Assembly (NCBI GenBank): GCA_014529385.2
Contig: CM043966.1
Coordinates: 96,408,587-96,472,586 of the forward strand
Direction of reading: 5' to 3'
Origin: Adiantum capillus-veneris
Lineage: Eukaryota > Streptophyta > Polypodiopsida > Polypodiales > Pteridaceae
DNA length: 64,000 nt
Part shown: positions 34,684-47,106 of the stretch, piece after piece
Layout of the letters: the number at the start of each line of letters is the position of its first letter
How positions within the stretch are numbered: the stretch's first letter is position 1
Translations under genes and position numbers: made by a program
Notes under the pieces: model-generated
Database searches by the model: none
Told to the model about the DNA's origin: nothing
Seen by the model: the letters and a program-made list of their open reading frames with translations, nothing else

Positions 34684-36293
34684 TACCCAAGGAAGGGGGG
34701 AGTGTTTGTTGACATCCATCATTCACTTGCTTCCCTCTCAACCTTTTTCCTTGACCTCTCAATCACCAATCTTAGGGAATGTACATATAAAGCTTTATAC
34801 TCACAAAAAACAAAAAAATAAAGAGCAAGAGCAATTAGCAAACGAGTATGAACAATAAAAGTCAAAACATTGACCTAGACCTACACATTTACATCCGGTA
34901 CACTGTGCAGAAACCTATGCCATAAAACACCTTTGATCCTCATCACTTGAGTGATGGAGGGTAGGTAAGATTAGTACGATAGGAGTGTTTCTATTTTAGA
35001 GTCGAGTGATTAGCAAAGTTCTCTTTTCCCACTGATGTGCCTCCTAGAGGTATTGTTTGTGTTTCATAGTGTGTACAGGAACGTGTTGCTGTGGTTAGGA
35101 TTTGGAATCTTTCTCTCATCCACTTCAAATCAAGCGTGACCATCAACACAAACAGGTGTTTCTTGTCCATTAGCATTGTCCCTTATCTTTTTTGCATCCA
35201 TGTTTGTCTGCTTTAATTGTGATTTGTAGCATAATATTCAATGCATTTGCTTAGTATCAAACATTTAATTCAATGTAATCTTTTGTCATAATCAGTTGTC
35301 TAGGTTTAAACATCAAGCAAGTCCGACTAAGCTAGTTTGACCAAGTTAGGTGTTAGAGATCTTCTCTTAATACCATGGGGAATGCCTTCCTAATAATTAA
35401 TGGTTACTTAGGTTCTTAATCCGATTTAGGCAGCATTGTGTGAAATGTACTAGGGCTTTCTAGTGGGCTTGACCCTATTGACCTTTAGTTTAAGTATTAT
35501 AAAGGGAGTTTACTAGTGTGATGAGCCTGGGGAGGTGTATCAGTGCTATATGACCCCCCAAAGTTACAAAATTAAAATGATGAAAATGAACAAACAAAAA
35601 ATCAAAGTGCCACATTGTAAAATCTTAAGCTGGAAGAGAAATCTCAGCTTGATTGGGTACTTCACTCACATGTATCGCCTATGGTACTAGAGCCCTAGAG
35701 GTTCCCAGTATGGGCGCTTTTTCTTGAAAAGCAAAAAACCCAAGGCATACAAAATAAGCACACACATCAAAATTGAATCACTGTGAAAAGAATTTGGGGG
35801 GTCAAAGAAAAAGTAATCAGTCAGGCGATGATTTCATGAGAAATTCCTTTTATGGTAGCTTAACTACAAGGTCTTCTAGATATAGCCTCTAGTCAGCCCT
35901 CGAACATGAATACTTGGCTCTCGCGATTAAACAACTTAATTGACCACAGAAAATTAAGAAGCTTACCCATGGTATTAATATTCGATCTCTAGTGCCTTTC
36001 GACCGTCAAATTAGCGACCCCAAACTTGTTTAATTTTTTACCTTTACATCTGTTTATGCATTACATTGCAATTTAATGTTCATTGCTGACAAATTGTTTG
36101 AAATTCTTTTACCAATCAATTTGTCTATCTAAAACTGCATATGCTTTTTAATCACTTATGAGAATGCAATTATTGTGCCAATGTTGTTTGATTTTGCAGT
36201 GACTGAAGAAGGCTAAGGACATTCATCTCAAATGCTCTTCCACCTCGACGAACGAGCTTCAACTCAATAGCTTTCGAGGACGGAATCTACATC
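34684..36293 (+). other. gypsy-B 3' untranslated region
   Basis: 1.6 kb of AT-rich DNA without a recognisable gene between the last reading frame and the terminal polypurine tract. The only sizeable open frame (34991-35176, minus) has no motif. Confidence 0.7.
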
Positions 36294-36306
36294 AGGAAGG
36301 GGGGCA
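36294..36306 (+). other. gypsy-B polypurine tract
   Basis: AGGAAGGGGGGCA immediately precedes the TGTTAACC start of the 3' LTR; it is the expected primer for plus-strand DNA synthesis. Confidence 0.85.
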
Positions 36307-36429
36307 TGTTAACCCTCATGGCTCATGGACACCCCATCACCTACGACGGACGTGTATTATGTATTTGGTAGAGTCAGGTACCAGGCTTGTCGGACCAATA
36401 GGAAAAGGGTAAGAGTGATCGCCGATGAG
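36307..36429 (+). repeat. gypsy-B 3' LTR, truncated after 123 bp
   Basis: It matches 10986-11108 up to GATCGCCGATGAG, then stops matching. The remaining 475 bp of LTR are missing, so a deletion or rearrangement joined gypsy-B to the repeat at 36430. Confidence 0.85.
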
Positions 36430-36922
36430 GGTAAAAGCCATAAATCTCGCATGTGTCAAAACCTCATCTCCATCTTGCATACATATTCATTGTTATCTCA
36501 TATGTATGAAACAATGGTGCCTAATGTGCCTTGTGTGACCACAATGCCAACAACATATATATCAGCAACTACAAGACCATCATCTCTCGGAAGTCATCAT
36601 TGTTGACACTAAACTATCACCCATATCTACTACCATAAGTAGATGTCAGGAAACCAAAGCTATGGCGAGAAATACTGGGAGAACTTTGACAATGTCTTCC
36701 TGTTAGCGACGGAGCAAAAAACTAAAAAAAAATCTCATTGAAAATATACCATGCTAAAATGGTAACAAAGTGGGAGATCACTTGACCACTACACAATCAT
36801 GAAAACCATGACCAATGGCATCAAAAAATGATGCTCGTATATGCAAAAAATACCTCCACGATCTACTGTATCTGCAAGCGTACAATCTAGGACAAACAAC
36901 TCATTCAAGCGTAAAGCGTATA
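36430..36922. repeat. Dispersed repeat F, copy 1 (interrupted by gypsy-C)
   Basis: About 480 bp similar to the reverse complement of 55920-56380, including CCTAATGTGCCTT, CATATCTACT-containing and CAATGGCATCA blocks. The similarity continues to about 36890 and then fades. The target duplication of gypsy-C (ACCAT, 36923-36927) shows that gypsy-C inserted at its right edge. No protein recognised. Confidence 0.75.
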
Positions 36923-36927
36923 ACCAT

Positions 36928-37857
36928 TGTTAGCGGCTGGACACACCCTATGGAAAATGACTGCTCGGTGGAATATTATTTTTTGTAATTATTTATTTAT
37001 TGAGAAAACCCGACATTTCACCTTTGTAAATATTGGGGCTTACAGAAGTTTCCAGATTGTATCCCATTTTTGACATTTAGATTGAGTAGATGGTTAAATT
37101 GGAACATTAGGGTTTGAGATTGTAAGGTATTTATACCACTTTTGACCTTAATGAAAGAGGACCTTTGTCATTTTAAAAAAGTGTTGTCTGTGAGTGAACT
37201 TACTGTGTACGAGAGAGAGAGAGTGAGAGTTTCATCTTGAGGCTACGCATGCACCGGTGGTTGGAATCGAGTACGGAGAAGTGCAACGTGTTGCCCCCGA
37301 CGAGAGCTACGCGCCAATACCTACATTGCGGGCGTACGGTCTAGTTTTGCGAGCTCAACCTACAAGCTTGGTCTAGTGATTCGATGAGCATACGTTGTCC
37401 GTTTTCACATTTCAGCATATCCACGCATTCGCATTGAGTAGAGCTACACATTAGGCACTTAAGTTTTCAGAAACGACGACCTGCAAATTTTGACCAGACA
37501 TCCTACGTGATTTTGCACCAGGTGTTTAGGGTTGGGATTTTGGTTCATAGACCTTAGGGAGAGCGACCTATTGGTGATAATAGGGTCTCCTTCAAGTTAT
37601 GTGGTGTTTCGAGAACATTTGATGGGTATTTGGCTCTTGGAAGCGCTGTAGGAAATCTCCTCTTAAGCACTCCTGAAGGCTGTAGCTTAGACATTGGGTA
37701 GAGACCTCTGTAGGAATTAGTTGAGAGTCGGTCGAGTGTAGATTGACACCCTATGCTTGCTTCCACGCGCCTGCAGGTTGAGCTTCATCCTTAGCTGACA
37801 AATCTTGTTAGGTGAGTTCTTGCTGTGCTGACGTCCGTCGCGGCGTATCCGCCAACA
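36928..37857 (+). repeat. gypsy-C 5' LTR (930 bp)
   Basis: TGTTAGCGGCTGG to TCCGCCAACA. It carries a short GA tract (37211-37223), and half of the element's palindrome (AGACATCCTACGTGA) at 37496-37510. Confidence 0.9.
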
Positions 37858-37858
37858 T

Positions 37859-37876
37859 TGGCGCCACTGCCGGGGA
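37859..37876 (+). other. gypsy-C primer binding site
   Basis: TGGCGCCACTGCCGGGGA, one base after the LTR. It has the same form as the gypsy-B site with three differences. Confidence 0.8.
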
Positions 37877-39668
37877 CGAAAACCCTAGGTAGGTGACCGA
37901 GACTAGTCCTTGAGGATAGGGATTCTCTTGCTTGCCAGAGTCTCGTTTTATATTTAGATAGGATCAGAGGGTGGGAGACTCTCTAGGTCTTAGGAGGAGT
38001 CTAGGGAGCGTGTGTCTAGCCTAGATCCTTCGACTTAGGTAGACTTAGGTATTAGTTGAGTTTTGGTGTAGAGAGTAGGAGTTTGAGTGGTAGAAGCGGT
38101 GAAAGGAGAGCTTGAGAGTCCGGAGAGGCCACGAAGCAACCAAAACACCATTATCACCATTTCACATGATGAGTAGGAGTAGGGTAAGTAGGACATCATG
38201 ATTCATGATCTAGAGCACTTCATGCATGTTATACTTGCTGTTAGGTTCATCACAAGGTTGTAAAAGACGTAAAAGAGTGTTTGAAAGCTGAAGTGAAGTT
38301 CAAAAGTTGCTGTGAGTGTTTCTGAGAGAGCTGTAGAGCATCAGGAGCATTTCTATCAGGAAAAAAAGAAATTTTAAGCCAGGAGACATCCTACGCGTAG
38401 GATGCCTACAGGCTGATCTGGTGAGAATTTTGAAATTTTGAGTTGACCAGTGTGTTCAGAAGGTAGGTTTTACCCTATTTTCACATGGAAAGTGGAAACT
38501 TGATCATATCTTGAAAGGATAAGTCCAGATAGACAGAAATTGCCATACCATCTACCTTAATTGTGCCAAGGCATTATTTTAGGACCAAGATCATAGGATG
38601 GCTGCATGACCATGATCTGCATGATTTACTGAGTGCCTGAGAAGGGTTTCATCTCAATTGGGTGAGAAAATTGGGTTCTAAGCAGACTTTAGCATCTTTG
38701 ACTGAAAAGGGCTAGAACAACTAAAATTGGGGTTTTTTGAAATCCAAACCAAAATCTAAGCATAGCACTAGGTTGCTGACATCAAGGGGAAGTTGTGGCG
38801 CAAGTCCGGGGTCAAACAAGCCAAAAACACATCCTATGCGTAGGATGTGTTCTGTGTGATTTGGCACTCCAAACCCAGATTTGAGCATACCAAAGTGATC
38901 AGCACCTCAAGAGGAGTCTGTGCTTTGCATTTGAAGCCATTTTGAGCAATTAGACATGCTACGCGTAGAATGTCTAATGCATGAAATTGAAGCCAAAAAC
39001 TGACTATAGGCATAGCAGGGTGTTGTATAGCCTGAGGCAAGCCTCTTAGTCAATTTTGGTCCAAATTGAAGTTGATTTGATTGGTCAGACCAACATCAGG
39101 CTGCTGGAACATATTTCTGATCCATTGACCAACTTATAGGTGTCCAAATCAAAAAGTAAAAACAGCTGTGGACTCAGCACATCAAGGGGAGTCTATAGTG
39201 CAAAAACCAGGCAAAACAAAGCAGGAGACATCCTACACGTAGGATGTCTACTGGAGCTTAGTGAAGAGAAAACTTGACTGAGGACATACAGTGATGTTCC
39301 AATTGACTTAAGAGTTCTAGAACTTCTTTCAGAAGTGAATTTGGACCTTGTTTGACCTTTTGACAAAGCAAAGACGAAATTAAGACTTTTCAGGTAAATT
39401 GACCAACATCCGAGGGAAGTACAGTTCCAGATTAGCAGACCTAATCAAAACATCAGAAGTGTATAAAATACACTAGTGGTTGAGGTTAACTCTCCAGTTA
39501 TACCAATCATTACTAAAACCACCTCTAATGGTTAAATGCTTTGATTCGATTGCCGAAATTAAATGCTTGTGTACAGGTATATTCAGTGGCAAAGCAAGAA
39601 GTTGTGCGGAAACTGATCCTTTGCCAGGTGAGTGGTTGGATTTGTGTTAAGTTGCATTGCTAAGTTTG
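37877..39668 (+). other. gypsy-C leader
   Basis: 1.8 kb with no supported gene between primer site and gag. It contains four palindromes (next entry) and repeated phrases such as ACATCAAGGGGA at about 38782 and 39180. Confidence 0.75.
38387..39246 (+). repeat. Palindrome cluster 1 in gypsy-C leader (4 copies)
   Basis: Cores at 38387-38404 (CATCCTACGCGTAGGATG, perfect), 38830-38847 (CATCCTATGCGTAGGATG), 38955-38972 (CATGCTACGCGTAGAATG) and 39229-39246 (CATCCTACACGTAGGATG). Self-complementarity extends outward (AGA/TCT or ACA/TGT) to 24-26 bp in most copies. Spacings are 443, 125 and 274 bp. Sequence between copies is loosely similar, so the palindrome travels in a degenerate repeat unit. Confidence 0.9.
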
Positions 39669-42600
39669 ATGAATTTAAGATCAGGAAGACACATTTTTAG
39701 AGACCAAAAGGTGGCAGGTGATCAGGGTAGCTTAGTGTCTACCGAGGAGAGTGTAACTCAGGCAAGGCTAGATCCACTAGCACCGATTATTGAGGAGGGT
39801 AGTGATACTGACACTTCATCCGATAAGTCCTACTTCATGATGGGTAGTCAACAGCTAGGAGGTTTCACCTATGAAGGACCAATGCCAGGAGGAAGCACCT
39901 CCCTAAATCCTTTGAACGATTCCAAGTTCACTATAATCTTCTTAGAAGGAGCAAACTCGAGGGGAGCCCTAGTTTATTCTGACTATCGAGGACGCAAGTG
40001 TATTTTTATTGAAGAAAGACCTGCTCAGAGACTGGAGATAATTCGAGTCTATGATGATGGAGATAGATTTCGAGATGAAAAGGGGAACCACTATCTGATA
40101 GTTAGTAACCCTGAGGATTACAATAGATATGGAGATAACATGGCAAAAGGAAATATGGTTTCAGAAACTCAAAAACCACCTCCAAACATTGATCGACCTG
40201 GAGCGCTTTTTATGTATGATAAGAAAACAACCAGGATCTCAACCTATAATGAGAGTGTGGGAATTTACAAGCACGAGAGCGAGGGAATAGTCTCTTACTT
40301 CCGATGCAAAGAACCCTACCCAAACGAATTAAGCAAAGACAAGGTTCTTTACTTTATTCTCTTATGAAATTGCTATGGGGAAGGATATTGTTTTTGTTGA
40401 TAGGTACGGGCGAGAATACAAACGTATTCTCCCAGAGGAGGTAGAAAAGGCAACAGTTCCAGAAACATCAACATATGCCCCCGAAGAAATTCCAAGGGTC
40501 AGCTACACCCCTAGCAAATCGACAAATCCATTTTCAGAAGAGTACGATGCGACCTCACATTCTACCCAACAACAGATGTTCAACTACCAGGACCAACCAG
40601 CAACCCAACCATCATTGCAGGCATAGCTTTGACACAGTGAAACATTAGAACAGGACCTAAACTGAGATGGTTATCCAGTCGCACGAGGGCTAAGGGATTT
40701 ACAAGAACCACCACTCTATTCACGGTATCAAGGCGAGAGTAAGCCAAAAACTCAAGGGTCAACAGAGCCTGGAAGACCACCCATAGAACGAGCTCGAAGA
40801 GATGAACCATCTCTTGCAAAAACCGTTAGAAATTACGGCTTAGGAGCACCATTGGGAGAGGAACCCGCCCACTACCGAAGGCCAGAGGAGGTATATAGAT
40901 TGGGACGAGGAGATCCAATGATGAGATTTGTAGACCATCGTAGAATTAGACCTTCTCATGTGCAAAAATGGGTAAACAAGAAATACACTGAAAACAGAGA
41001 TCCTAGAGATCATGTGGAAGCCTTTGGGCGTGTAATTAGAGCCTAAGAGGTGTTAGACTTCCCTACCCAATTTGCAGGGTTTGGTCTAACCCTAGAGGAG
41101 GATGCTGCTACTTGATTTGACTCTGTGGAGCGTAGAGACTTTGAGTTTATGGAGGAGGTGTTTGACGAGTTTATTGAGGAATTCTCCATAAGGGGGATAG
41201 CTCATAATACAGTCTCACAAATCCATAAATTCAAACAGAAAGAAGGTGAGTCTGTGCGAAAGGCAGCCCTACAACTAAAAAGATATGTTAAGTTCTGCCC
41301 TGTGGAAGAACTGCCAACTCAGTCTAGACTTATGCTTATATTTATTCAAGGACTGAGGAATGCAGATCTTCAGAAGGACTTACATATGAAGAGGAGCACG
41401 ACGTTAAATGAGTTAACTAAGGAGGCTCTTTACCTTGTAGACAATTGTGCGGTCTACAAGGAGGGTGAATTCAAGGATCTTGATGACGATTCATCCTCAC
41501 AACAAAGTGGAAGCAAGTCCGCTAAGACGGCACCGAAAGAAGAAGTAGCTGTAAGCCAGGAGCAGCTTGTAGAGGAAGTGCTAAAAAAGATTAACCTGTA
41601 TGCCAAACCTGAGGCTAAACAGCCCAAGTGGTGTGCTATTGAACAAAAATGGACAAACCATGGGACGGAGGAATGTTATTATAACAAGGGGTATGCGAGA
41701 GAACGACCTTATGCTTCGCAGGCTTAGGTAGCATCTCCTCAATTTCCACTGATGCCTAGCTATCAAGCAGGCAACCTACCAAGACCTGTAGGTGTAGCAA
41801 GACCACAACCAGTGTTGGGGCAACAACCACCCCTACCAGGATTACGGTCAGTCGGCATAAGATACACACCAACAGTAACCGAACCAAAAGAGAAGGCTTT
41901 GGTGCCTATGCATGCATATTATGAAGATCCCAATGGATATGCTGCAAATCCTGCCTATTATCCACCGGAAGAACCCTCAATGCCAGAATCATGGAGCATG
42001 ATGGGAAGTACAGGACCACCAACAGCTACAAAAGCAGCAGGAGAAGGAAGATATAGCTTGGATGAACGAACATTATTGTTCATAGCCAACGGAGGCATGG
42101 GAGGGCAGAGACATGCATACTAACAAAGAGGAGCTCAAGGAGCACCTCAACAACCTAAGGGACCCTGCTACAAGTGTGGTGGAGACCATTCGCTAAGAGA
42201 CTGTCCTCGTGATGAAATCATTAGAGTCAACGCATATTGCACCGAGTGTGGAGTTACTCATTTGATTCCTGATTTCCCTAAGAACCCAAGCAAAGGAGCA
42301 AAAACCACCTTGAACATGCTGGAAGCAGTGCCTTCCAGTGGAGGGTCAAAAAACGAGACAGTAATACCTATTCAGGCAGTGACACGAGCCCAAGCTCAAA
42401 GAATGACGAACGAACCCATAATTGAAGAGTCAAAAACCGATGCCCCAAGTTTAGAAAGGAAAAATCTGAGAAGCACTTGGAAAGCTAGAAAGGCGCGTAT
42501 GAAAGCCAGGAGAGAACAAGAGCAAACGGCTCTATCCGAGGAGTTAAAACACACGAAGGATAGATTAGAGCGGTTAGAGGATCTAGGTAGCCTAAGCTCA

Positions 42601-43257
42601 CACACTGCGAAAACCATAGTACCCAAGGAAATAGTAGAACCCAAAAGTGCAGGATCAGGAGGATCATTGTTGGCAGAAAAGGTAAATGAGCAGTTAGACG
42701 CACTCTTAAAAGCTTACGAAGCCAGTTTCAAAAACAACCAAACCCAAGAGCAAAGATGGATGACGTATCTTTATGCAGAAATAGAAAAACAGAGGTTGGA
42801 AATGTGTTGAAAGATGATTGAAACAACTCAATCCTTGATAGAAAACCCGCTTGGTAAACCTGCAAGCTAGCATGAAGTACCAGCTCCAACCCCTATCAAA
42901 CCGACTTTAGAGAAACAAGTAGAAAGGAAGGAAAGACTCATGAATGTCTCTGAGTCTAGGGGAGAGCCTATCATAGTGCCAAATACAACAGATGAGACAA
43001 GTGAGGGGTTTAGGCCTAAAACATTGGCAGAAATGGGTAAGGATTGTAACGGTCTAAATGACCTATGGAAGCAAATCTGTGATGCCAACGAAGCTAATAG
43101 GGTGAGTTACCACATGAATAGCACGAGAAAAGAGAAAATTGAGATCTTACCTCCTATTGAAGAATTTGAGGCAAGATCACAAATGAACTTTGATATACAT
43201 TCGCAAGGGGGAGACCAGGGATCAATTAGTTCGGGCACAGTCAACCAGAGTCACTAA
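39669..43257 (+). pseudogene. gypsy-C gag region with zinc knuckle
   Basis: The first ATG is at 39669 (MNLRSGRHIFRD). A frameshift occurs near 40367, then the frame continues in phase to 43257 with stops at 40624, 41044, 41113, 41725, 42121, 42808 and 42868. The gag core spans about 40990-41450: RDPRDHVEAFGRVI, FEFMEEVFDEFIEEFS, GESVRKAALQLKRY and LMLIFIQGLRNADL. The knuckle CYKCGGDHSLRDC lies near 42170, followed by CTECGVTHLIPDF, in which the last Cys is replaced. The CX2CX3HX4C spacing and the CG-x-x-HLI motif match gypsy-B. Charged helical sequence follows (42450-42800). Function would be particle assembly and RNA binding. Confidence 0.85.
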
Positions 43258-43301
43258 AAACTCTACCCTCTTACCTAGGAGAGTATGAAGCCAAGTCTGA
43301 G

Positions 43302-44027
43302 GTGAGAGCAATACCATCTCAAATACTTTCTTCTAACAGAGGGATGGATTCACAAGGGTTGATTGAGTTGTTGTCCACCCCTGTGGCATGTACAATCACA
43401 TTAGCCGAACTCCTGAGGTTACGACCAAACATGTGGACCACAATAGGCAAATGCTTAGAAAAATTTGGAGTAAAAGACCCCACCTCGAAGATTCAAGAAG
43501 GAATCAGAGAATTTGACAAGCCTCAACTAAACACTAGGCCAGTACCTTTAAAAAAGGTTGGAGAATATTGCGAGGGAGAAGATGGAAACACCACGCTACC
43601 AGTAGAATTCCAAGGAGTAGTTTCCAAAGCTATTCTTGACAATGGAGCAGGAGTCGCTATTGCTACCAAGGAAATTTGGAAAAAATGGGAATGAAATTGC
43701 AATTGGCAGATGGGTTCATGGAGAAGCCTTTAGGACTCTTAGAAAAAGTAAATGTCACCTCGTGCGGAATCGAGCATGAGCATACATTTGCAATAGTCGA
43801 TTTCGACAAAAAGAACAATTACGAGATCATCTTGGGAAGATTATTCATGAGACAATTAAAGATGGTCCAAGATTGGGGTTACGACCACATATACCTCAGA
43901 CATGGCGAGACTACAACCAAAATACACCTGAAAGACCATATTTACAAAGATGTGAACCAGACACCGGTGGAAGAGTTTGATTCAGCTACATTGGCAGGGT
44001 CCGAACTCCCAGCATGGTTAGGGTAAC
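43302..44027 (+). pseudogene. gypsy-C aspartic protease region
   Basis: Two overlapping frames joined by a shift near 43680. AILDNGAGVAIATKEIW (about 43633-43680) is the active-site loop, with Asn-Gly after the Asp as in gypsy-B (LDGGAGV). NNYEIILGRLFMRQLKMVQDW (split here at about 43820-43880) is the second conserved block, EIILGRLFM. It would process the Gag-Pol polyprotein. Confidence 0.8.
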
Positions 44028-44041
44028 AGAAAGAGCTATGG

Positions 44042-44884
44042 ATGTGCAGAGATTCACATTGTGGGAGCTTAAAAAGAGAGGAATGCGTCTTAGAAAGAGC
44101 GATTGAGAACAAGGATTATATTCCAGAACCTTTTCCTGAAGATGCCTTAGAACCTCTGGAATGGGAACACATACTAGCAACATTGAATGTCTGTACCATT
44201 ACAGATAGTCCAACGACAAAATTTTGCGACAAGGATGGCTATGATGTGCTACCCTATTACATGGTAAGCCTTATACCAGGAGGAGATGAGATTGTAGAAC
44301 CACCAGAACAAGAAGAGTTTTATAACTCCTCTGAGCATCTGGAGGTGAATAACGATGAAGATAATGAGTGTTCAGACAGCTCAAGTGAGCGTGGGGAGAA
44401 AACAACGAATATCAAGTTTTATGGTTTTGCCAATCAGCACCCTAGACGCCAGGAACACTATAGGAAAAAACCAACAGAAAACAAAATGAGAGAGAACCTG
44501 ATGCCCAGGATAAAAGATAAAACTCACTATCTAATGCTTGTCAAAGCAGAGGATTGTGTAAAAGACCAAATATCAGGAAGATTCTCGAGAGTGAGAAGGG
44601 AACGGACGCAAGAGGAAATAAAACAAGTACGGAAAGCTAAAACAGAAACAAAATCAAGAAAATCTCAAAAATCAAAACAAGAAACAACAAAAGACCCAGA
44701 GTGGACCAAATTGGAGCGTAAAAAGAAATACCAAGAACTAAAACGGTCTTTACGAGAGGTATGGACTACTGAGGGAGAAAGTGATGGTAAGGAGGAGTCA
44801 GAAAAAGGAAACATGAATGTACCATCACACTATCCGAAACATGAATGTACCATCATACTATCGAAAATTCACCATCCAGGATAG
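44042..44884 (+). pseudogene. gypsy-C protease-RT linker, unrecognised
   Basis: A 280-codon frame with an acidic first half (ECSDSSSERGEK) and a Lys/Arg/Glu-rich second half. No known domain seen. It overlaps the RT frame by 68 bases in another phase, and a short local duplication (ATGAATGTACCATCA repeated near 44813-44860) coincides with the frame change. Confidence 0.5.
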
Positions 44885-45925
44885 AAAAATCATAATGACA
44901 CCACCAATCAGGGAAAGAATAAACCAGGAATCTTACGATGGGTCGGAAAATGCAAAACGAATAGACCTTGCTGAACCAGGTGAAAATCCTCAGCCGGTCT
45001 ATATCGCAACTGATTTAGAGCATGAAGAAGAAGAACATCTAACACAACTTCTCAAGAAGTATAAAGATGTGTTTGCATGGTCCTACAAAGACCTCAAAGG
45101 AGTTGATCCATCGATATGCCAACATACAATTCCTTTGAAATCAGATGCCAAACCTAGTAAACAATGTCCTTATACATATAATGACACATTTGCTAAACGA
45201 ATCAAAGAGGATATTGACAAGCTGATGGATGTTGAATTCATCTATGAAATCAAGCATACAGATTGGGTGTCACCCATTGTGGTTGTCCCCAAAAAGAACG
45301 AAAAATTGCGAGTGTGTGTGAACCTCAAAAAAGTAAATGCAGCCACCATAAGGGATAATTATCCCTTGCCGATCACAGAACATGTACTTGAGAGGGTGGT
45401 TGGGAAACGGGCTTATTCCTTTCTAGATGGGTTTTCAGGGTATAACCAACTGGCAATTGCAATAGAGGATCAACACAAAACAGCGTTTGCCACAGAATGG
45501 GGAATATATGCGTATAGAGTTATGCCTTTCGGCTTAACTAATGCACCAGCTACCTTTCAAAGGTTAATGACGCATGCATTCAAAGAATACCTGAGAAAAT
45601 TCTTTGTGTACACTCTCTTCTACGAGAGGAACATATTGACCATTTACAAAAGGTATTTGAGAAGTGCAGAACATATCGAATCTGTCTTAACTCGGAAAAG
45701 TGCATTTTTATGGTTAGGCAAGGCCGCATCTTAGGACACATTGTCTCAAGAAATGGCATAACCACTGACCTAGACAAAATCAAAGTCATAGTAGACCTGC
45801 CCAGGCCTACTAACGTGAAACAAGTGCAATCCTTCATGGGACATTGCGGATATTATCGAAGATTCATATATATGTATGCAGTCATCGCACAACCTCTGTA
45901 TCATTTGTTAATCAGTTTTGACTAG
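44817..45925 (+). pseudogene. gypsy-C reverse transcriptase with deleted catalytic motif
   Basis: The RT is clear: FAWSYKDLKGVDPSICQHTI, DWVSPIVVVPKKNEKLRVC, FLDGFSGYNQLAI with the first Asp, and MPFGLTNAPATFQRLMTHAF. At about 45598-45610 the next block should hold Y-x-D-D, but the sequence passes directly from KFF to the segment after it, and the phase changes. About 14 bases including the Asp pair are missing. The thumb/connection continues in another frame (EKCRTYRICLNSEKC, then RILGHIVSRNGI and VKQVQSFMGHCGYYRRF) to 45925. RT without the Asp pair cannot make DNA. Confidence 0.9.
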
Positions 45926-47100
45926 ACTGAGGAGTGTGAAACTTCATTCCAAAAGATGAAGGAAAACCTTGTATCAGCAGAGCTGTACTTAAAGCACCAG
46001 ATTGTGAAAAGATATTCCATGTTCACATTGATGCTTCTGCATATGCAATTGGGAGTATTCTGGCTCAACCTGGAGACGGAACAATGGATTTCCCAGTTTG
46101 TTACGCAAGCCGACAGTTAAACAGTGCAGAAAAGAGCTACACAACCACTGAAAGAGAGGGGTTTGGAATGATTTATGCTGTAAAGAAATTTCAGCATTAT
46201 TTTCCGAACAAATTTGTGTTCTTCACAGATCATCAAGCTCTTTTATATCTGGTAAATAAACCATGCAATACCGGGAGAATTGTACGCTGGTTTATTATAT
46301 TGCTAGAGTTTGATTTCACAGTGGTGGTCAAAAAGGGCAAAACACATCTACGGGCGGATCATCTTTCAAGGCTACAAAACGGGGAAGCTCCCGAAGGAGT
46401 AGATGATGACATACCTGACGCTTATCTTTTCAATATTGAAATGATACCCAAATGGTCTCAGGAAATTGTTAGCATTCTTTCCTTTGGAGGTAGGTTTGAT
46501 TACAAGGAAGACAAATCCAAACAACAAACAATTCGACAAACAAAAAACTTCCAGTTGATTGCAGGACGACTGTATCATCTAGGATCGGACCAGATTCTAC
46601 TATTATGTATAAATTCTGAGGAGTTCGAGTGTTATCTTGAAGAAGCACATGTCCAGGATTGTGCATTTCATTGTTCAACAATGAAAACACACCAGAGACT
46701 GAAGCAATTAGGGGTTTATTGGCCAACTATGTATGCTGACACACATGCTTATGTTAACAATTGTACTATATGTAGTGCCAAACGACTAGTGAATCACATG
46801 ACATTGTTTCAGGTAAACATTGCACCTGCATGGAGTCAATATATCATTGATTTCTTAACCACCAGGACGTTTCCTAAAAACATAAAAAAAGCACGGAAAA
46901 GGGCTATAGAGCTGGAGGCTCGCGACTTTAATTTAATTGGGAACCAACTCTATAAGCGAGGAAAGGACAGTCAACTTAGAATCTGTGCAAGTGAAAGTAA
47001 ATACCTACTGATTCTAGAACACACACATGGAGGCATAAGTGGAGGCCATTTTTCAGGTGATAAGATGGCAAAAATTGTCTTAACCGCAGGAATATGGTAG
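45926..47100 (+). pseudogene. gypsy-C RNase H and tandem HHCC zinc modules
   Basis: VHIDASAYAIGSILAQPG, TTTEREGFGMIYAVKKF and FTDHQALLYLVNK give an RNase H with its three acidic residues, in two phases joined near 46050. HLRADHLSRL closes it. The same frame (46084-47100) then holds a first HHCC-like module (EEAHVQDCAFH ... NNCTIC, about 46640-46780) with GVYWPTM between. After a linker (PAWSQYIIDFLTTR) a second, standard module begins (LEHTHGGISGGHF, 47010-47055) and is completed after a TAG (47098) by KHCDACQRTK. HHCC modules form the N-terminal domain of integrase. Confidence 0.85.
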
Positions 47101-47106
47101 CCTACA

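Larger units (their letters stand above)
10986..36429 (+). mobile_element. gypsy-B: large Ty3/gypsy element, no RT/integrase, hosts nested insertions
   Basis: The element has a 598-bp 5' LTR, a TGGCGCC primer site, a long leader, gag with four zinc knuckles, a protease, an unidentified 3' reading frame, a long 3' UTR, a polypurine tract and 123 bp of 3' LTR. After removal of the LINE and copia-E/D it is about 8.5 kb. No RT, RNase H or integrase motif is present on either side of the copia-E junction. Gag and protease resemble those of gypsy-C (CG-x-x-HLI knuckle, LD-x-GAGV protease loop), so the two are relatives. B could be an inherently non-autonomous member or a deletion derivative. Confidence 0.8.
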
